A DNA stretch of 64,000 bases from positions 18,832 through 82,831 of the forward strand of contig NZ_LDJH01000003.1 in assembly GCF_001431525.1 (NCBI RefSeq), in the 5' to 3' direction. The DNA is from Stenotrophomonas koreensis. GTDB taxonomy: Bacteria; Pseudomonadota; Gammaproteobacteria; Xanthomonadales; Xanthomonadaceae. Below, one piece after another: positions 27,576 through 41,288 of the stretch (position 1 is its first letter; every line of letters starts with the position of its first letter). Position numbers and translations under genes: made by a program. Under the pieces are notes generated by a model. It did not search any database and had not been told where the DNA came from. It worked only from the letters and a program-made list of their open reading frames with translations.

Positions 27576-29264
27576 TTACTTGGCCACGGCCGTGGTCGGT
27601 GCCGGGTACTTGCGGATCATCAGCCACTGCTGCAGCAGACCCAGGCCACCGTTGACCACCCAGTACAGCACCAGGCCGGACGGCATGAAGGCCATCATCA
27701 CACCGAAGATCAGCGGCATGAACATCATCACCTTCTGCTGCATCGGGTCCATGCCGTTCATCGGCGTCAGGCGCTGGGTAGCCCACATCACCGCAACGTT
27801 GATGATCGGCAGGATGAAGTACGGGTCACGCGCGGTCAGGTCCTGGATCCAGGCAAACCACGGCGCCTGGCGCAGCTCCACCGATTCCACCAGCACCCAG
27901 TACAGCGCGAAGAAGATCGGCATCTGGATCAGCAGCGGCAGGCAGCCACCCAGCGGATTGATCTTTTCCTTCTTGTACAGGTCCATCATCGCCATCTGGA
28001 ACTTCTGGCGGTCTTCGCCATAGCGCTCCTTGAGCTGGGCGATGCGCGGCTGCACTGCACGCATCTTGGCGCCGGAACGGAACTGCGCGGCCGACAGCGG
28101 GAACATCACCAGGCGCAGCAGGATCACCAGGCCGACAATCGCCCAACCCCAGTTCTGCACCACGTTGTGCACCTTGTTCAGCACCCAGAACAGGCCCTTG
28201 CCAATCAATGCCATGGTGTCGAAGCGGCTGTAATCGACGACACGGTCCAGGCCCTTGACCTCTTCCACGGCAATCTGGTCGACCAGCTTCGGCCCCACCC
28301 ACAGGCGGCCTTCGGTGCTGACCTTCTGCCCCGGCGCCACGCTGAAGCCCGGACCGTGCGATTCGATGCTGTAGCTGTTGCCGTTCTGGTTGAGCAGGAA
28401 CAGCGAGGTCTGGTCCTGCTGCGGGATCCAGGCGCTGAAGAAGTGATGCTGCAGCATCGCCAGCCAGCCGCCTTCCACCACCTGGTTCAGGCGGCCATCG
28501 TCAAGGTAATCCCCATCAAAGGCACGCCGCTCATAGGCGTTGTGATACCAGGTGGCGCCGTTGAACGAGAACGAATCCGGGTTGGTCATGCCCTTGGAGA
28601 TCACCGGCGGCACGCGCTGCAGGCGACGGTAGACATAGCCCTGCCATGGCGCTGCGCTGTCGTTGCTAACCTCGTCACGCACGGCAATGGCATAGCTGCC
28701 CCGGGTGAAGGTGTAGGTACGGCGAATGCTCACGCCATCGGCGCTGGTCCAGACAAACGGCACCACCAGCGACTGCTCACCCTCGGCCAGGGTGAAATCG
28801 GTAGCGCCTTCAACACGGAAACCAGCCGCCTCCGGCACCGCCGAACCCTTTTCGCTCGCCCAGCCGGTCACCGCGCTGTACGGATGGGTCGACTGCGTCG
28901 AGAACAGTTCCACCGGAGCGGCACCTTCTGCCTTGCTCTGTGGGAACTGCAGCAGGCGGGCCTGATCAATGGTGCCGCCATCCAGCTCCAGGTCCAGCAC
29001 ATCGGTCACCACCCGCACTCGCGGCGCCGCGGTCGATGCCACCGCGCTGGCCTGCGCCTGCGGCATGCCTTCCACCGTGGCCTGCGGTACCGCCGAGGTC
29101 GGCAATGCGCCGGGCACCGAGGCCTCACCCTCCACTGACGGTACCGTCGCTGCCGCCGTGGCCGGAGTGGCAGCGGGCGTGACCTGCTCGCGGTTCCAGG
29201 CCATCCACAACAGCACGGCCACCGCCATCCAGGCGAAAATCAGAAATACACGGGTCTGGTTCAT
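27576..29264 (-). CDS. yidC: Membrane protein insertase YidC
   Basis: Inserts and folds inner-membrane proteins, alone or with Sec. 562 residues: an N-terminal signal anchor ([18 protein letters not shown]), a large periplasmic beta domain, then the conserved membrane core including [40 protein letters not shown] and [17 protein letters not shown]. The ATG at 29264 is preferred over a TTG two codons upstream. It starts only 17 bp after the rnpA stop, leaving no room for the small yidD gene often found there. Confidence 0.95.
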   Translation of the reverse strand: MNQTRVFLIFAWMAVAVLLWMAWNREQVTPAATPATAAATVPSVEGEASVPGALPTSAVPQATVEGMPQAQASAVASTAAPRVRVVTDVLDLELDGGTIDQARLLQFPQSKAEGAAPVELFSTQSTHPYSAVTGWASEKGSAVPEAAGFRVEGATDFTLAEGEQSLVVPFVWTSADGVSIRRTYTFTRGSYAIAVRDEVSNDSAAPWQGYVYRRLQRVPPVISKGMTNPDSFSFNGATWYHNAYERRAFDGDYLDDGRLNQVVEGGWLAMLQHHFFSAWIPQQDQTSLFLLNQNGNSYSIESHGPGFSVAPGQKVSTEGRLWVGPKLVDQIAVEEVKGLDRVVDYSRFDTMALIGKGLFWVLNKVHNVVQNWGWAIVGLVILLRLVMFPLSAAQFRSGAKMRAVQPRIAQLKERYGEDRQKFQMAMMDLYKKEKINPLGGCLPLLIQMPIFFALYWVLVESVELRQAPWFAWIQDLTARDPYFILPIINVAVMWATQRLTPMNGMDPMQQKVMMFMPLIFGVMMAFMPSGLVLYWVVNGGLGLLQQWLMIRKYPAPTTAVAK

Positions 29265-29281
29265 CAGCAAGCAGGCTCGAC

Positions 29282-29722
29282 TCAGCCGGACGTAGAGGCC
29301 GGCGTGTTCATAGGAAGGGAAGCGTTTTTCCCTGGCGAGGCGATTGTGACCTCGGCACCGGCTGGCGGCAATGCGCCGGCACGGCGGAGCAGTCGTTCAA
29401 ATGCCTGACGGATCTCATCGTTGCTGGCCGTCTTCGCGGCTGCACGAGCGACCACGACAAAATCGCCACCCACCATCTGCCAGAGCAGATGGCGTGTAGC
29501 GTCTCGCAGGACTCGCTTGATACGATTACGACCCACGGCCCGCGTATCCACTTTTTTGGACACGGCAAGACCGAGCCGCGCGGGTGTTTCACCACGCAGC
29601 CAGTGGACAGTCATCAAGGGATCGGACACCCTGCGGGCGCCGTCGAAGACCGCACTGTATTCCGAACGCGAACGAACCCGCGCAGAGCGAGGAAATCGCT
29701 TGCACGGGTCAGTAGCGTTCAT
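29282..29722 (-). CDS. rnpA: Ribonuclease P protein component
   Basis: Protein subunit of RNase P, which matures tRNA 5' ends. 146 residues from the ATG at 29722. The core motif is [16 protein letters not shown] with the family RNR signature, preceded by [17 protein letters not shown] and [10 protein letters not shown]. The C-terminal tail of about 25 residues is an extension. It lies 38 bp downstream of rpmH and just before yidC, the classic rpmH-rnpA-yidC order. Confidence 0.93.
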   Translation of the reverse strand: MNATDPCKRFPRSARVRSRSEYSAVFDGARRVSDPLMTVHWLRGETPARLGLAVSKKVDTRAVGRNRIKRVLRDATRHLLWQMVGGDFVVVARAAAKTASNDEIRQAFERLLRRAGALPPAGAEVTIASPGKNASLPMNTPASTSG

Positions 29723-29760
29723 CGTCGTGTTCGCTGCTGCCGCCAGTGGCGGCGGCGCGA

Positions 29761-29901
29761 TCAAGCGCTGAGGACTTTGCGGCCCTTGGCACGACGACGC
29801 GACAGAATCTTGCGGCCGTCGGCGGTCTTCATACGGGCGCGGAAGCCGTGATCACGCTTACGCTTGAGGTTGCTGGGCTGGAAAGTACGCTTGGTGGCCA
29901 T
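29761..29901 (-). CDS. rpmH: 50S ribosomal protein L34
   Basis: 46 residues, [20 protein letters not shown] at the N-terminus and [12 protein letters not shown] at the C-terminus, an unmistakable L34. Very basic. First gene of the leftward rpmH-rnpA-yidC group, transcribed divergently from dnaA. Confidence 0.97.
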   Translation of the reverse strand: MATKRTFQPSNLKRKRDHGFRARMKTADGRKILSRRRAKGRKVLSA

Positions 29902-29939
29902 TGGGGGCCTCTGTATGAAGTGGACGGATAGAACCGGCA

Positions 29940-29969
29940 AATCTACAGGTCAAAGCCTTGATCTGTCAA
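29940..29969 (-). promoter_or_regulatory. Candidate rpmH promoter
   Basis: On the minus strand TTGACA (29969-29964), an 18-base spacer and TAGATT (29945-29940), about 40 bp before the rpmH start. Its -35 box is one arm of a perfect inverted repeat (29964-29982) whose other arm is a TTGACA facing dnaA. Confidence 0.5.
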
Positions 29970-30021
29970 GGAACACTTGACATTTCCATTCATCCGCCTG
30001 TGCACACCTTGTGGATGGCTT

Positions 30022-30030
30022 TGTGAATAA
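30022..30030. promoter_or_regulatory. DnaA box upstream of dnaA
   Basis: TGTGAATAA matches the DnaA-box consensus (TTATNCACA on the other strand). It lies 126 bp before the dnaA start and suggests autoregulation of dnaA. Weaker GTGGAT and TGTGGAC elements flank it. Confidence 0.6.
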
Positions 30031-30155
30031 CTGTGGACAGAGCATTCACGCCGCCCGCGTCCAGTGGTAGTCTGGGGCCCCGTTTCCCTTGACTTGGCAG
30101 GACGTGCGGCGCGCTACCTGGCGCCTGTGCGCGCCGAGCTTTTGATGAATTCCCC

Positions 30156-31484
30156 ATGGATGTCTGGTCCCGTTGTCTAGAGCGCCTCGAAGCGGAATTT
30201 CCGCCCGAGGATGTCCACACCTGGTTGAAACCGCTGCAGGCTGACGTGCGCGACGACGCAACGGTGCTGTATGCGCCGAATGCCTTCATCGTTGAACAGG
30301 TCCGCGAACGCTACCTGCCACGGATCCGTGAGCTGGTGCATTACTTTGCCGGGCACGCCGATGTCGGCCTGGAAATCGGTTCGCGGCCCAAGCCGGTCGA
30401 AGCCCTGCCGCCGCCGCCAAGCCAGTTTGCCGCCGCACCGGCACCGGCGCCGTTGCCTTTCAATGGCAATCTGGACTCGCACTACACCTTTGCCAACTTC
30501 GTTGAAGGCCGCAGCAACCAGCTCGGTCTGGCCGCCGCCTTCCAGGCCGCACAGAAGCCGGGCGACCGGGCACACAACCCCCTGCTGCTGTACGGCGGTA
30601 CCGGCCTGGGCAAGACCCACCTGATGCTGGCCGCCGGCAACGCCATGCGGCAGATCAACCCGAACGCCCGCGTGCTATACCTGCGCTCGGAACAGTTCTT
30701 CAGTGCGATGATCCGTGCATTGCAGGAAAAGACCATGGATCAGTTCAAGCGCCAGTTCCAGCAGGTGGACGCGCTGCTGATCGATGACATCCAGTTCTTT
30801 GCCGGCAAGGACCGTACCCAGGAAGAGTTCTTCCACACCTTCAACGCACTGTTTGACGGCAAGCAACAGATCATCCTGACCTGTGACCGCTATCCGCGCG
30901 AAGTCGAAGGGCTGGAAGCACGCCTGAAATCCCGCCTGGCCTGGGGCCTTTCAGTGGCCATCGAGCCGCCGGATTTTGAAACCCGGGCGGCAATCGTGCT
31001 GGCCAAGGCCCGCGAACGCGGTGCCGAGATACCCGATGACGTCGCGTTCCTGATCGCCAAGAAGATGCGCTCCAACGTGCGTGACCTGGAAGGTGCCCTG
31101 AATACGCTGACCGCCCGCGCCAACTTCACCGGCCGGGCGATCACCACCGAGTTTGCGCAGGAAACCCTGCGTGACCTGTTGCGGGCCCAGCAGCAGGCCA
31201 TTTCCATCCCCAACATCCAGAAAACCGTTGCCGATTACTACGGCTTGCAGATCAAGGACTTGCTGTCCAAGCGCCGCACCCGTTCGCTGGCCAGGCCACG
31301 CCAGGTCGCCATGGCGCTGACCAAGGAATTGACCGAGCACAGCCTGCCGGAAATCGGTGATGCCTTTGCCGGCCGTGACCACACCACCGTGTTGCACGCC
31401 TGCCGGCAGATCAAGCTGTTGATGGAAACCGACGGCAAGCTGCGGGAAGACTGGGACAAGCTGATCCGCAAGCTCAGTGAATGA
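30156..31484 (+). CDS. dnaA: Chromosomal replication initiator protein DnaA
   Basis: Binds DnaA boxes and melts the origin. 442 residues: domain I ([20 protein letters not shown]), a short Pro/Ala-rich linker about 85-100, an AAA+ domain with [11 protein letters not shown] (Walker A) and [12 protein letters not shown] (Walker B), and the C-terminal DnaA-box binding domain with the signature [12 protein letters not shown]. The ATG at 30156 gives the family start. It is flanked by DnaA boxes on both sides. Confidence 0.97.
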   Translation: MDVWSRCLERLEAEFPPEDVHTWLKPLQADVRDDATVLYAPNAFIVEQVRERYLPRIRELVHYFAGHADVGLEIGSRPKPVEALPPPPSQFAAAPAPAPLPFNGNLDSHYTFANFVEGRSNQLGLAAAFQAAQKPGDRAHNPLLLYGGTGLGKTHLMLAAGNAMRQINPNARVLYLRSEQFFSAMIRALQEKTMDQFKRQFQQVDALLIDDIQFFAGKDRTQEEFFHTFNALFDGKQQIILTCDRYPREVEGLEARLKSRLAWGLSVAIEPPDFETRAAIVLAKARERGAEIPDDVAFLIAKKMRSNVRDLEGALNTLTARANFTGRAITTEFAQETLRDLLRAQQQAISIPNIQKTVADYYGLQIKDLLSKRRTRSLARPRQVAMALTKELTEHSLPEIGDAFAGRDHTTVLHACRQIKLLMETDGKLREDWDKLIRKLSE

Positions 31485-31759
31485 TGCCGCCTTGCCAGGC
31501 AGACGTCACCGCACAACTTGGTGCACAGTGCGGTAGCAAGGGCGGGAGAATCTGTGGATAAAAGCGCAAGGTTTCATCGCAGAAAACTTATCCACAAGAT
31601 CACCCACGGCTTCAAGGTAAGTGATCCAAAGCCTTTTTGACATAAATTTTGCTTTTAAATCAATCGTTTATGCGGAAAACAACGGTTATCCAGCGCTACC
31701 ATCACCACCAAGCTTTTGATTTATTCCACATCTTTTAAAGCATAGGGGCACCGAACCAC
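31485..31759. other. Probable oriC (dnaA-dnaN intergenic region)
   Basis: 275 bp with inverted perfect DnaA boxes TGTGGATAA (31553-31561) and TTATCCACA (31588-31596), a near match TTATCCAG (31686-31693) and a looser TTATTCCACA near 31721. Between them is the most AT-rich stretch of the neighbourhood (31634-31676), a likely unwinding element. Genes diverge from this area (rpmH leftward, dnaA and dnaN rightward). The dnaA-dnaN gap is the usual place for oriC in the family. Confidence 0.82.
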
Positions 31760-32860
31760 ATGCGTTTTTCTCTCCAGCGCGAAGCTTTCCTCAAGCCGTT
31801 GGCACAAGTGGTCAACGTGGTTGAACGACGTCAAACCTTGCCGGTGCTGGCCAATTTCCTGGTCCAGGTCAAAGACGGTCAACTTTCCTTGACCGGTACC
31901 GATCTGGAAGTGGAAATGGTTTCGCGCATCAGCGTGGACAATGCCAACGATGGTGAAACCACGATCCCGGCACGCAAACTTTTCGATATCGTGCGGGCGC
32001 TGCCCGATGGCAGCGTGATTACCGTTGCCCAGACCGGTGACAAGGTCACCGTTTCTGCCGGACGCAGCCGCTTCACCCTGGCCACCCTGCCCTCCAATGA
32101 CTTCCCTTCGGTGGATGAAGTCGAAGCCACCGATCGCATTGCGATCAGTGAAGCGACCTTGAAGGAGCTGATCGAGCGGACGTCGTTTGCAATGGCGCAG
32201 CAGGACGTCCGTTACTACCTCAACGGGCTGTTGTTTGATGTGCGCGATACGTTGTTGCGTTGTGTCGCCACTGATGGCCACCGCTTGGCCCTGTGCGAGA
32301 CCCCGCTGGAAACCGGCACCGGCAACAAGCGGCAGATCATTGTTCCGCGCAAGGGTGTCACCGAACTGCAGCGTCTTCTGGAAGGCGGTGACCGGGAAAT
32401 CGAGCTGGAAATCGGCCGCAGCCACATCCGCATGAAGCGCGATGATGCGATGTTCACTTCCAAGCTCATTGATGGCCGTTTCCCGGATTACGAGGCGGTC
32501 ATTCCGATTGGTGCCGACCGTCTGGTTACGGTGGATCGCGAGTTGTTGAAGGCTTCGTTGCAACGTGCAGCGATTCTTTCCAATGAAAAATACCGTGGTG
32601 TCCGGGTTGAAGTGTCGCCGGGCCAGCTCAAGATCAGCGCACACAACCCAGAACAGGAAGAAGCCCAGGACGAGGTGGAAGTGGATACCCAGGTCAGTGA
32701 TCTGGCAATCGGCTTCAACGTCAATTACCTGCTGGATGCGCTTTCGGCCTTGAGGGATGAGCAAGTCGTCATCCAACTGCGTGACTCGAACTCCTCTGCC
32801 CTGGTCCGCGAAGCGTCGAATGAAAAGTCGCGCCATGTTGTGATGCCACTGCGCTTGTGA
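31760..32860 (+). CDS. dnaN: DNA polymerase III beta sliding clamp
   Basis: The ring-shaped processivity clamp of the replicase. 366 residues with the family start MRFSLQREAFLKPLAQVVNV, the central LKELIERTSFAMAQQDVRYYLNG block and the C-terminal VVMPLRL that completes the protein-binding pocket. Standard length. A parS palindrome begins 6 bases after the stop and a terminator follows. Confidence 0.97.
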   Translation: MRFSLQREAFLKPLAQVVNVVERRQTLPVLANFLVQVKDGQLSLTGTDLEVEMVSRISVDNANDGETTIPARKLFDIVRALPDGSVITVAQTGDKVTVSAGRSRFTLATLPSNDFPSVDEVEATDRIAISEATLKELIERTSFAMAQQDVRYYLNGLLFDVRDTLLRCVATDGHRLALCETPLETGTGNKRQIIVPRKGVTELQRLLEGGDREIELEIGRSHIRMKRDDAMFTSKLIDGRFPDYEAVIPIGADRLVTVDRELLKASLQRAAILSNEKYRGVRVEVSPGQLKISAHNPEQEEAQDEVEVDTQVSDLAIGFNVNYLLDALSALRDEQVVIQLRDSNSSALVREASNEKSRHVVMPLRL

Positions 32861-32865
32861 CCGCA

Positions 32866-32881
32866 TGTTCCACGTGGAACA
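32866..32881. promoter_or_regulatory. parS centromere site 1
   Basis: TGTTCCACGTGGAACA, a perfect 16-bp palindrome identical to the ParB-binding site described in Pseudomonas. It lies just after the dnaN stop, about 1.2 kb from the putative oriC. parA and parB are not in the window. Confidence 0.85.
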
Positions 32882-32883
32882 GT

Positions 32884-32916
32884 GAAAGAAACCCGGCTCA
32901 GGCCGGGTTTCTTTTC
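32884..32916 (+). terminator. Intrinsic terminator after dnaN
   Basis: Stem aaagaaacccggc/gccgggtttctttt with a 4-base loop, ending in a T-run. The A-run/T-run symmetry would allow bidirectional use. It immediately follows parS site 1. Confidence 0.85.
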
Positions 32917-33713
32917 GCTGGAAAAGCTGTATTGGCAGCGAATTGCGTGATGTTTTCAGCGGCCAGAGGGTTGCTGCACCAGTGCTTTTTGCATCCATGG
33001 ACATTGGCACGCCAGGCGCCAGGCGGCAGACGTGAAGTGTTGTTGGATTGCCAGTCTGGCTGGCGCTGCAAATGGCAGGGCACAGGGAAATGCGTTGCAC
33101 ATGGCCAATTTCTTGAAATCTGCAGGACCATTGCCCGCGTGGACGTACAGATTTGAAGAATCTGCGGCGCTTTCACCCGCTGACGCTATTGAAACGGTCA
33201 AGCCATGGCTGTTCTCAATGAACGCTGTTGCACGTAGACGAAAAATCCGGAGGACACCGATGCGGCTGGATTGCCAGATTTCGCGATTCCAACCGCTTGC
33301 CTTCTGATGCCGAGGGACAGTGCCGCTGGCCAGGCTTGAATTTAGCTATAAATCTAAAGCCAGGTGGAGCATGGGCTCTGTGGATTTCTTCAAAAAAACA
33401 GGTAATCCATTGATTTTAAATGGATAAATGTAACTGAAAGGTCGGTGGGGAAGTGGCGTTGAAGTACCCTATGAAGCTGTGGATAACTTTCCCTTGCGGG
33501 ATTGGCTTGCCTTTTATCCACAGCCAATCCTGTGCTTATGTCCTGTTTATGCAGAGCTTTTGCTTGGTTTTGCTGTTTTTTTGACCAGCTCCAGGCTTTT
33601 CCGGTGCGTTGAAACGCTTTGCGCAGCCCTTGAGCGCTGCTGCGGTGGAAAACCTCACTGTGCTGCAGTGGTAGAGTGGGCCCCCTTGTCCTGGCCGTAG
33701 TGCTGTTTTCGCG
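32917..33713. other. Gene-free dnaN-recF spacer with AT-rich segment and two DnaA boxes
   Basis: About 800 bp with no credible gene; the short frames here have shadow-like composition. The 3' half is unusually AT-rich (about 33340-33440), with inverted repeats TTTAG..CTAAA near 33345-33362 and ATCCATT..AATGGAT at 33405-33425. It then has perfect inverted DnaA boxes TGTGGATAA (33478-33486) and TTATCCACA (33514-33522). This resembles a second origin-like or DnaA-regulated module upstream of recF. Confidence 0.6.
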
Positions 33714-37374
<3,661 letters not shown>

Positions 37375-37377
37375 TCG

Positions 37378-37401
37378 AACGGGGGCTGCAAGGCCCCCGT
37401 T
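37378..37401 (+). terminator. Hairpin after gyrB
   Basis: Stem aacgggggc/gcccccgtt with a 6-base loop, 3 bp past the gyrB stop. The poor T-run makes it a moderate terminator candidate. Confidence 0.6.
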
Positions 37402-37419
37402 GCTTATGGATTGCCTGTA

Positions 37420-38193
37420 ATGAAACAACCACCACCGCCGCCGTTCCTGTCTCCCTCCGCTAGCACCGCCGCCTGGGTGGGCTTCACTGCCGATACCCTG
37501 CTGGCGATCGGCTTGATGCTGGTGCTGAGCCTGTTTGCCGGTATCTGTCTGGCGTTGTTCAACGTTTCGTCCGGACAGAACCAGGCAGCGCCCGGAGTGC
37601 TGGCGCAGATGCTGATTGCCATCGTCGCCACCGGAGGGACGGCAGCGGTCCTGTACCTGTGGCGCCGGCGCGCCACGGCGGCAGAAAAGGCCGCTTCGTT
37701 GCAGGCCATCCATCGCCGCCGTACCTGGGTGACCAGCGTGCTGGCGGGGGCGGCCGTGTTTGTGGGCAGCCTGGTGGTTTCCTGGCTGTTTTCAAGGCTC
37801 AGCGCCTTGCCGGCACCCAGCAACAACGCACTGATGCAGCAGGCGCGTGAGCAGTACCCGGTGTTGCTGGTGGTCTTTGCGGTGGGGCTGGCACCGTTGT
37901 ACGAGGAGCTGCTGTTCCGGCGCGTGCTGTTCGGGCGCCTGGCGGCCGCCGGGCTGGTGCTGCCGGGGATAGTCCTGAGCAGCCTGCTGTTTGCCGTGGT
38001 GCATGAAATTCCTGGACTGAGCGCCAACAGCTGGCCGGGCATGCTGCAGCTATGGCTGATCTATGGTGGGATGGGTGCTGTCTTTGCCTGGTTGTACCAG
38101 CGCACCGGAACCTTGCTGGCGCCGATCCTGGCCCATGCGGTCAACAATGGCGCGGCGTTGATCATGCTGATGCTGGGCTTAAGTTCGGGCTGA
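37420..38193 (+). CDS. CPBP-family intramembrane metalloprotease
   Basis: 257 residues with about six to eight membrane segments. The CPBP (CaaX protease, Abi) motifs are present: YEELLFRRVLFGRL (EExxxR), a second-motif His in LLFAVVHEI and HAVNNGAAL. The N-terminus holds a run of prolines (KQPPPPPF). The ATG at 37420 is preferred to the in-frame TTG at 37411. Family members process prenylated or membrane proteins or act in bacteriocin self-immunity; the role here is unknown. Confidence 0.85.
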   Translation: MKQPPPPPFLSPSASTAAWVGFTADTLLAIGLMLVLSLFAGICLALFNVSSGQNQAAPGVLAQMLIAIVATGGTAAVLYLWRRRATAAEKAASLQAIHRRRTWVTSVLAGAAVFVGSLVVSWLFSRLSALPAPSNNALMQQAREQYPVLLVVFAVGLAPLYEELLFRRVLFGRLAAAGLVLPGIVLSSLLFAVVHEIPGLSANSWPGMLQLWLIYGGMGAVFAWLYQRTGTLLAPILAHAVNNGAALIMLMLGLSSG

Positions 38194-38267
38194 ATCTGCC
38201 GCTGAATGGGTGACAGCGCGTCCGCTGCCTGGGTCACACTGTGTCGGTCGAATTGGGATGATCTGCG

Positions 38268-39074
38268 ATGAAACGCTTGACCCTTTTGCTAACTACGGCG
38301 GTTGTCCTGGCTGGCTGCGCCACCACCACCTCGCCCACCGGGCGGCGGCAGGCTACCGGTGCGGTATCCCAGGCGCAGCTGAACCAGATGGGGGCGCAGG
38401 CCTTTGCCGAGGCCAAGGCCAAGCAGAAGCTTTCCACTGACGCCAGAGCCAATGCCTATGTGCGCTGCGTGGTCAATGCGCTGGTGGCACAGCTGCCGGC
38501 CCAGCAACGTGGTATTGCCTGGGAAGTGGCCCTGTTCCAGGACGACAGTGCCAATGCCTTTGCGTTGCCGGGCGGGAAGGTCGGTGTCAACACCGGGATC
38601 TTCAAGGTGGCGACCAACCAGGACCAGCTGGCCGCGGTACTGGCCCATGAAATCGTCCATGTGGTTGCCAACCATCACGATGAACGCATCACCCGCCAGA
38701 TGGGTACCCAGATGGGCCTGAGCGTGATCAGCGTGCTGGTCGGTGGTGCCTATGGCGAAGCCGCAGGGCAGACCGTAGGCCAGCTGGGAGGCATCGGTGC
38801 CCAGGCCGGCTTCCTGCTGCCCAATTCACGCCAACAGGAAAGCGAGGCCGATGTGGTGGGGCAACAACTGATGGCCCAGGCCGGCTTTGACCCTGCCCAG
38901 GCGGTGGACCTGTGGCGGAACATGCAATCGGTCGCCGGCTCACGCTCACCGCAGTGGATGTCCACCCATCCTGATCCGAGCAATCGGATCAGCAAGTTGG
39001 CTGCTGATGCCCCCACGTTGCAGTCGATCTCCCAACAGGCCCGTGCAGCAGGGCGCAATCCACGCTGTGGCTGA
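38268..39074 (+). CDS. M48-family metalloprotease lipoprotein (LoiP/YggG-like)
   Basis: 268 residues with signal peptide and lipobox LAGC (Cys17), so an envelope lipoprotein. Zinc motif HEIVH at 127-131, third ligand Glu in the ESEADVVG motif (about residue 200), and the PGGKVGVNTGIF block typical of M48 proteases. It probably works in periplasmic protein quality control. It lies 74 bp after the CPBP gene on the same strand. Confidence 0.9.
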   Translation: MKRLTLLLTTAVVLAGCATTTSPTGRRQATGAVSQAQLNQMGAQAFAEAKAKQKLSTDARANAYVRCVVNALVAQLPAQQRGIAWEVALFQDDSANAFALPGGKVGVNTGIFKVATNQDQLAAVLAHEIVHVVANHHDERITRQMGTQMGLSVISVLVGGAYGEAAGQTVGQLGGIGAQAGFLLPNSRQQESEADVVGQQLMAQAGFDPAQAVDLWRNMQSVAGSRSPQWMSTHPDPSNRISKLAADAPTLQSISQQARAAGRNPRCG

Positions 39075-39203
39075 AAGGCCGGCAGATGAAAATCGCCCCA
39101 AAGTGCGATTTCTTGGATAACAACTTTCTGCTACGTTTGACGCCCTGTTGCCGCGGGCAACCCATCCCCTGCCATTGATGGCGGCCAGTACGAGGTCCTT
39201 CCC

Positions 39204-40397
39204 ATGCTATTCCGCAACCACAAGCAAGTTTTGCTTTCCGTTGTCATTGCTACCGCGCTGAGTGGTGCGGTGATTGTCGATGCCGCCGCCCAGTCGCGTT
39301 CGGCCGAGCGTGCCAACCGCGGAGGCCGTCAAGCGGCAAAACCGGAAGTCCTGTTCCCCGAGGCAACCCGCGTCGAGCCGGAGACCAAGGCGTCCAGCCG
39401 CCTGCAGGGCAAGCTCAACAAGCTGTTTGCGGCCTACAACAAGGACGATTTCGAGCAGACCCGTACCCTGGCCGATGAGCTTCTGGCCACCGAAACCGCC
39501 AATGCCTATGAGAAGGCGGTATCGGCGCAACTGGCTGCTCAGGCCGCTTACAACAGCGATGACAATGCCGCCGCCAAGGCTTACCTACAGCAGACGGTCC
39601 AGTTCAATGGCTTGGACAACAATGGCCATCTGCAGTCGTTGCTGATGTTGGCGCAGCTTCAGCTGCAGGACGAAGAGTACGAAGCGGGCCTGGCGAATCT
39701 TGACAAGTTCTTCACCGAGAGCCAGTCCAAGCGTGCCGAGGACCTGATCATCAAGGGCCAGGCCCTGTACCAGACCGAGCGCTATGCCGAGGCCATTCCG
39801 GTGCTGCAGCAGGCCATCGCTGCCAGTACCGAGCCGAAGGACCAGTGGAACCAGCTGCTGATGGCCGCCTACTCCAGCAATGACCAGGTTGCCGAAGCAG
39901 TCGCCGTGGCGCGCCAGATTGCCGAGCGCAACCCGGATGACAAGCGCGCCCAGATCAATCTGGCCAGCATGTACATGCAGGCGGATCAGATGGACCAGGC
40001 GGCTGCCGTGATGGAGAAGCTGCGTGTTGCCGGGCAATTGACCGAAGAGCGCGAATACCGCCAGCTGTATTCGATCTATGCCAATACCGAGAACGCCGAG
40101 AACAAGGTCATTGAAGTCATCAATGAAGGCTTGGGCAAGGGCGTTCTGAAGGATGATCACCAAGTCTATCTGGCCCTGGCCCAGTCCTACTACTTCACCG
40201 ACCGCATCCCGCAGGCGATCGAGGCCTGGCAGAAGGCGGCTCCGCTGTCGCCCAATGGCGAGACCTATCTGAACCTGGCGCGTGTGCTGCACGGCGAAGG
40301 CCGGATTCCGGAAGCGCGCGAAGCTGCCCGCCAGGCATTGGCCAAGGGTGGACTGCGCAAGCCGGAAGATGCACAGAAAATCATCAACCTGAAGTAA
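39204..40397 (+). CDS. Exported TPR-repeat protein upstream of tonB
   Basis: 397 residues with a Sec signal peptide (hydrophobic VLLSVVIATALSGAVIV, cleavage near DAAAQ-SR). The rest is tetratricopeptide-like repeats, e.g. AEDLIIKGQALYQTERYAEAIPVLQQAI split over residues 170-205 and QVYLALAQSYYFTDRIPQAIEAWQKA. Its position directly before tonB-exbB-exbD suggests a periplasmic accessory of the TonB system, which is inference. Confidence 0.85.
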   Translation: MLFRNHKQVLLSVVIATALSGAVIVDAAAQSRSAERANRGGRQAAKPEVLFPEATRVEPETKASSRLQGKLNKLFAAYNKDDFEQTRTLADELLATETANAYEKAVSAQLAAQAAYNSDDNAAAKAYLQQTVQFNGLDNNGHLQSLLMLAQLQLQDEEYEAGLANLDKFFTESQSKRAEDLIIKGQALYQTERYAEAIPVLQQAIAASTEPKDQWNQLLMAAYSSNDQVAEAVAVARQIAERNPDDKRAQINLASMYMQADQMDQAAAVMEKLRVAGQLTEEREYRQLYSIYANTENAENKVIEVINEGLGKGVLKDDHQVYLALAQSYYFTDRIPQAIEAWQKAAPLSPNGETYLNLARVLHGEGRIPEAREAARQALAKGGLRKPEDAQKIINLK

Positions 40398-40462
40398 GTG
40401 GGAATAACGCCTGAATGCCTGCTACAAGTGTGCGCAGGTACTCAGGATTGGTATAAGCTTGG

Positions 40463-40496
40463 AGGTTCGTGCGGTGTCATGCACCGCTGAACCTGG
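40463..40496 (+). terminator. Hairpin between the TPR gene and tonB
   Basis: A two-part stem (aggttc/gaacct and gcggtg/caccgc) 8 bases before a run of six T (40504-40509). It could be a weak terminator for the TPR gene or a structured tonB leader. Confidence 0.4.
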
Positions 40497-40543
40497 GGTA
40501 ACATTTTTTGCTGCCCCGGCCCCAACAATGAGCTCTTAGGCGC

Positions 40544-41212
<669 letters not shown>

Positions 41213-41288
41213 TGGCTGCAGGCGGATACTCCCACCGCCCACAGCCTAGCTCCACCCATCAATACCACTCTTAACAAAGGTAAGCGTC

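Noticed and set aside
32857..33307. Short frames in the dnaN-recF spacer as genes
   Set aside because: Cys/Trp/Arg-rich translations, no ribosome-binding sites, and overlap with terminator and DnaA-box sequence.
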